Positions 63,001-64,000 of a stretch of 64,000 bases of DNA are shown here, in pieces. Position numbers and translations under genes: made by a program. Source of the DNA: Paenibacillus tritici (GTDB taxonomy: Bacteria > Bacillota > Bacilli > Paenibacillales > Paenibacillaceae); the NCBI RefSeq assembly GCF_013204885.1, contig NZ_JABMKX010000013.1, positions 62,001-126,000 of the forward strand, in the 5' to 3' direction. Each line of letters starts with the position of its first letter. Position 1 is the stretch's first letter. The notes beneath the pieces were generated by a model. The model was not told the DNA's origin, did no database searches, and was given only the letters and a program-made list of their open reading frames with translations.

Positions 63001-64000
63001 AGATTTCGCGGGATTCTCGGTATTGTATCCTTCTCCATCCGCTTGTTTAATGGGATTACCTCTGCCATCGTACTCTTTGTAATCAACAACCTCTTTAGTG
63101 GTTCCATCGAATGCTGTGGTTTTCACCAGCCGGTTGAGGGCATCATACTCTTTTTCAATTCCAGGGGCTTCTGCGACAGATTGGGTATAGTATCTGGCGT
63201 CCACCATCTTCACAACATTCCCTGCTGGATCATATTGATAGCGGGTAGTATTTCCAAGCGGATCTGTAACACTTGTTTTTAAAGCCATACCATCATAGGT
63301 ATACGAAGTTGTACGTTCGGTTCCAGAAATAATAGAAGTCTCAGCAACCAAATTGCCGACCTTATCATAATCAAAACGTTTTTGTCTTGCTCCCTTTGCA
63401 TTAAAAGGAGACTTGGTGGTAGCAATCAAGTTTCTATAGGTGTAAGTATTTTCTTCAGTATCATAACTTGTACCATTAAAAATTTGTTTCTTCAAAAGGT
63501 TGCCTGCAAGGTCATAGACATATTTCGTTTCGAATTGTCCACGTTCTACAATCTTGCCGTCTCCTGCCTTCTCATTGGAGACACCAGATTCAAGAATAGG
63601 CCGTCCCGCAAAATCATATTGGAAATTACGGACAATTAGTCGATTGCCAATAGAATCACCATATTCAACTACTTTAGTTTTGTTCCCGTTCGCGTCATAA
63701 TCATAATGAATATGAGTTGAAGAAGACTCTGTTAATTTGGAATACTCATCAGAAATTCGGTTTTGAGAATCATAGACATAAGAGATTATAGACGAGTCTT
63801 GATTCACACCACTGAGGAAAGCACCCACTGTAGTTTTGACAAGATTATTTACAGCATCAAACTCATTCCTCGTATAATAATAATCCGCAGATCCTGATTG
63901 TATTATTTTCTTGACTGTATTTCTTCCCAGATTATCATAGGTCCACTCAGTAATTTTACCTCCGGGAGCCTTTTCATTAACGACCTGGCCCAGAATGTTA
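57031..64000 (-). CDS. RHS/YD-repeat polymorphic toxin, N-terminus outside window
   Basis: The frame is open through the right edge, at least 2323 residues. Most is YD repeats of the form YDxxGN(L/R)xxxxDxxG, which build a hollow shell around the toxin. The conserved core end is FYDAESGLYYLRARYYDPYTARF, then YTYAHNNPILFLDPTGH near 58325. About 430 residues follow: an Ala/Lys-rich stretch, a linker, and a terminal domain of about 115 residues beginning YFRTMSKADY, with TFISPTRSFSEGYDG, VSKGWTSINAYF and INIGLGKG. I do not recognise that toxin with certainty; the Arg, Ser-x-Thr and Glu order would fit an ADP-ribosyltransferase. A likely immunity gene overlaps the 3' end. Confidence 0.93.
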   Translation of the reverse strand, partial: NILGQVVNEKAPGGKITEWTYDNLGRNTVKKIIQSGSADYYYTRNEFDAVNNLVKTTVGAFLSGVNQDSSIISYVYDSQNRISDEYSKLTESSSTHIHYDYDANGNKTKVVEYGDSIGNRLIVRNFQYDFAGRPILESGVSNEKAGDGKIVERGQFETKYVYDLAGNLLKKQIFNGTSYDTEENTYTYRNLIATTKSPFNAKGARQKRFDYDKVGNLVAETSIISGTERTTSYTYDGMALKTSVTDPLGNTTRYQYDPAGNVVKMVDARYYTQSVAEAPGIEKEYDALNRLVKTTAFDGTTKEVVDYKEYDGRGNPIKQADGEGYNTENPAKSIGAEYRYNVLDKPVLVVSAQIAYLNQQQGTSHFTKSLSYDGSGNVLIETTGPGNTARFSYDLGGRLQQLTYPDGSTVKKEYDLTGKWVINSIDQLGHVTKTYNNIFEKPYLIEYADGTKEMFKYSSKGELLESVNKEGNSTYYSYDLAGNQISEKSFINKDGTYNNYRLTRVDYDEASNIMVKESFLSKTNKASGAVSESSADNRMEQIFDKAGRLIVIKGPFGRESKSDYDRSGNVIASYQKVSDANYDITRYSYDLRGRLNRSTLLVKTADISSEYLAGAEFDNEYVDRLHVITSYSYYKNDQIKSKTDPKGNKTLFEYDYDKLMVKKTDALQGISIYQYDSNGNLIAETNPNGVATLYEYDALKRLLRKIAPSSDGERAITRYVYDLAGNLTREVSPNQYSSEKDKNGQLAQLKGMSYTYDTMNRRISKISPEGIGLEYILYNLNGQVAKVVDGLRYNGNLKTSKGTTYAYDGLGRMVNETNALGVSKQYEYSVLDNLVKQTDGRGNSTFYNVNSDGTIAQVSNPDGGVVKYEYDKLGRKILETSPLGATTVYSYNAFGKEKSIKDPYGYSIEKKYDLNSNQVSEKDKRGSLSLYSYDSMDRLTVKKIPLEMDSSKNIVYLSEQYKYDSLGNLLKKMITGSKDDSPKRETTYTYYDNNLVQNIADNSGANTVKKYDKNGNMIRQENLRLDGLADVQEFEFDSENRLTQKTNWLDEESVGEASYLLNVATLRATDMPGKIRQTTGYVYDILGNKVQDINPRAYGYLETDTTNRKLYTSYYTYDILNRPEKFVRYKGTTAVYKQYGYDEAGNKITSRDERGGVTHYQYDAANRVAVTTNTKDKEFVFQYDLAGNKVQEENSKGYTISYTYDKLNRLVLTKDPEGTVISKNIYDANSNITKKIDAKGYAAGSEDNSQYGNVYQYDLANRLIAFIDPELAAQNGNSKFTTKYQYNIYGDMVSQADALGNLMQYEYNNAGHLIKVIDGEQVEVTYGYDRIGNKLFMKDGRGKLTQYRYGSFGVQQSVTDASNQSIGYKYDLALNKILMTDQMMRDTTYEYDNFNHLIETKVSQTGDKVLYGYDEAGNRIRMTDESGVSTYIYDSENLLLEMSKDGKKQISYTYDDIGNIDTITDALGYVTTYHYDKSSRMNQVTYDGHTTAYTYDLNGNRAAVQYEDGVREVFGYDRNNRLLTVINKRKNGSEISGYRYTYDEAGRQETESDSYGTTKYKYDQAGRILQIEAPGKTTVYAYDGAGNRKSMLETYTSMQPSSYKNTITQQAIEFKLKKAEYLYSSSNQLLKLEERMNGADGKEVLLKTVDYLYDAGGNELSQRTSYIQPHSADLHQSTGGETYEAGELQKTNRYIEKVSRTYDGFNRLKKAVTVKSGDRSEIEFMYNGDGLRTQKTVRSTKTPDVDKETHYVYDRQHVILELDSSGKLSTRYIRGINYIARMDQAEKYTYYLYNGHGDVVQTVTASGEVQNQYDYDVFGNRTLTIELYVESIQYGGEFYDAESGLYYLRARYYDPYTARFISEDSYRGEDTNPLSLNLYTYAHNNPILFLDPTGHWAAGDEKLNVEAQAKLIALTNAYYKAVTEAEKKAITAQATTVRTTEGAKDKSVVSPLQFQTAEVTKIVVNGTSKGYATEKEWRQALQKVGIGASDSERKTVGDTFSGGASTINYSTVNMVTIGRTSLTVTVNSSSRTVDSTKKTTDSATASLAMNYKVTANELKFIADTGSYMGSLEKSLYVIDAVKSNKGKVTSNILKDAKLKVAKGPMGTVDMLQFTYDMSEKGFTVGEALKMYKEEVTDPRMAEAYATVTLNLVGSGFSLKRMAQAESKVSVTRTPSKPKLAGIVEGEVKAAGGTGKLSGNFETYFRTMSKADYNTLVQTGKMPATSETFISPTRSFSEGYDGVTIEFKVNAGTTKSLEKIGVRDASDLTKNVYNNMPTVSKGWTSINAYFKGEGDQINIGLGKGNALDTFNSNIIEYKIVGGK

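Overview
The window looks like chromosome of a spore-forming, Paenibacillus-type Firmicute. The signs are strong AGGAGG-type ribosome sites, Spo0E-like and CotF-like sporulation genes, a YfkN-type nucleotidase, the futalosine menaquinone gene mqnC, an alaR-alaT pair, T-box-free SAM-I and cobalamin riboswitch control, and GC-rich core genes interrupted by AT-rich accessory genes. The genus is inferred from gene content, not from an rRNA gene; no tRNA or rRNA gene was seen.

Layout. 1-5000: 5' part of a two-domain secreted nucleotidase (reverse), a small unknown gene and an AT-rich HAD hydrolase. 5000-8800: mqnC, then metA-metI behind a SAM-I riboswitch (all reverse). 8900-12430: a CorA Mg2+ channel with an unusual leader (small ORF plus terminator), an HRDC protein and a ROK fructokinase. 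12430-13070: a gene-free patch with a 218-bp MITE-like element that has inverted ends and an 11-bp direct duplication. 13070-28860: a reverse-strand cobalamin locus, read from the riboswitch as cbiM-cbiN-cbiQ-cbiO-(cobJ/CbiH60-cbiX fusion)-cobK-cbiC-[0.57-kb gap]-cbiD-cbiET-cobI-cobM-cbiG-cbiA. It covers cobalt import and the anaerobic route to cobyrinate a,c-diamide, and several of its proteins carry repeat or low-complexity insertions. A PduO-type adenosyltransferase for the last cofactor step lies apart, at 37.4 kb.

29000-31000: an ArsR-type regulator followed by two consecutive 51-bp tandem arrays and a pyrimidine tract. 31000-48600: GH51 arabinofuranosidase, a deformylase-like gene with a methyltransferase, 5'-3' exonuclease, RluA synthase, chemoreceptor, alpha/beta hydrolase, Spo0E-like protein, alaR-alaT, spore coat proteins, an FAD oxidoreductase and a YVTN beta-propeller. 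48600-55450: a predicted surface flavin-dependent reductase locus with two flavocytochrome-c-like lipoproteins, an FMN-carrier lipoprotein and a DcuS/DcuR-like two-component pair split by the target genes. 55800-64000: an AT-rich accessory block with a giant RHS/YD-repeat polymorphic toxin (open at the right edge), an overlapping candidate immunity gene and a DUF4291 gene.

The most notable non-gene signals are a three-copy intergenic hairpin family (11.4, 28.4, 34.4 kb) whose arms change together, the MITE-like element, the corA leader, the 51-bp arrays, and a perfect 11-bp long-range complementarity inside the cobalamin riboswitch leader.
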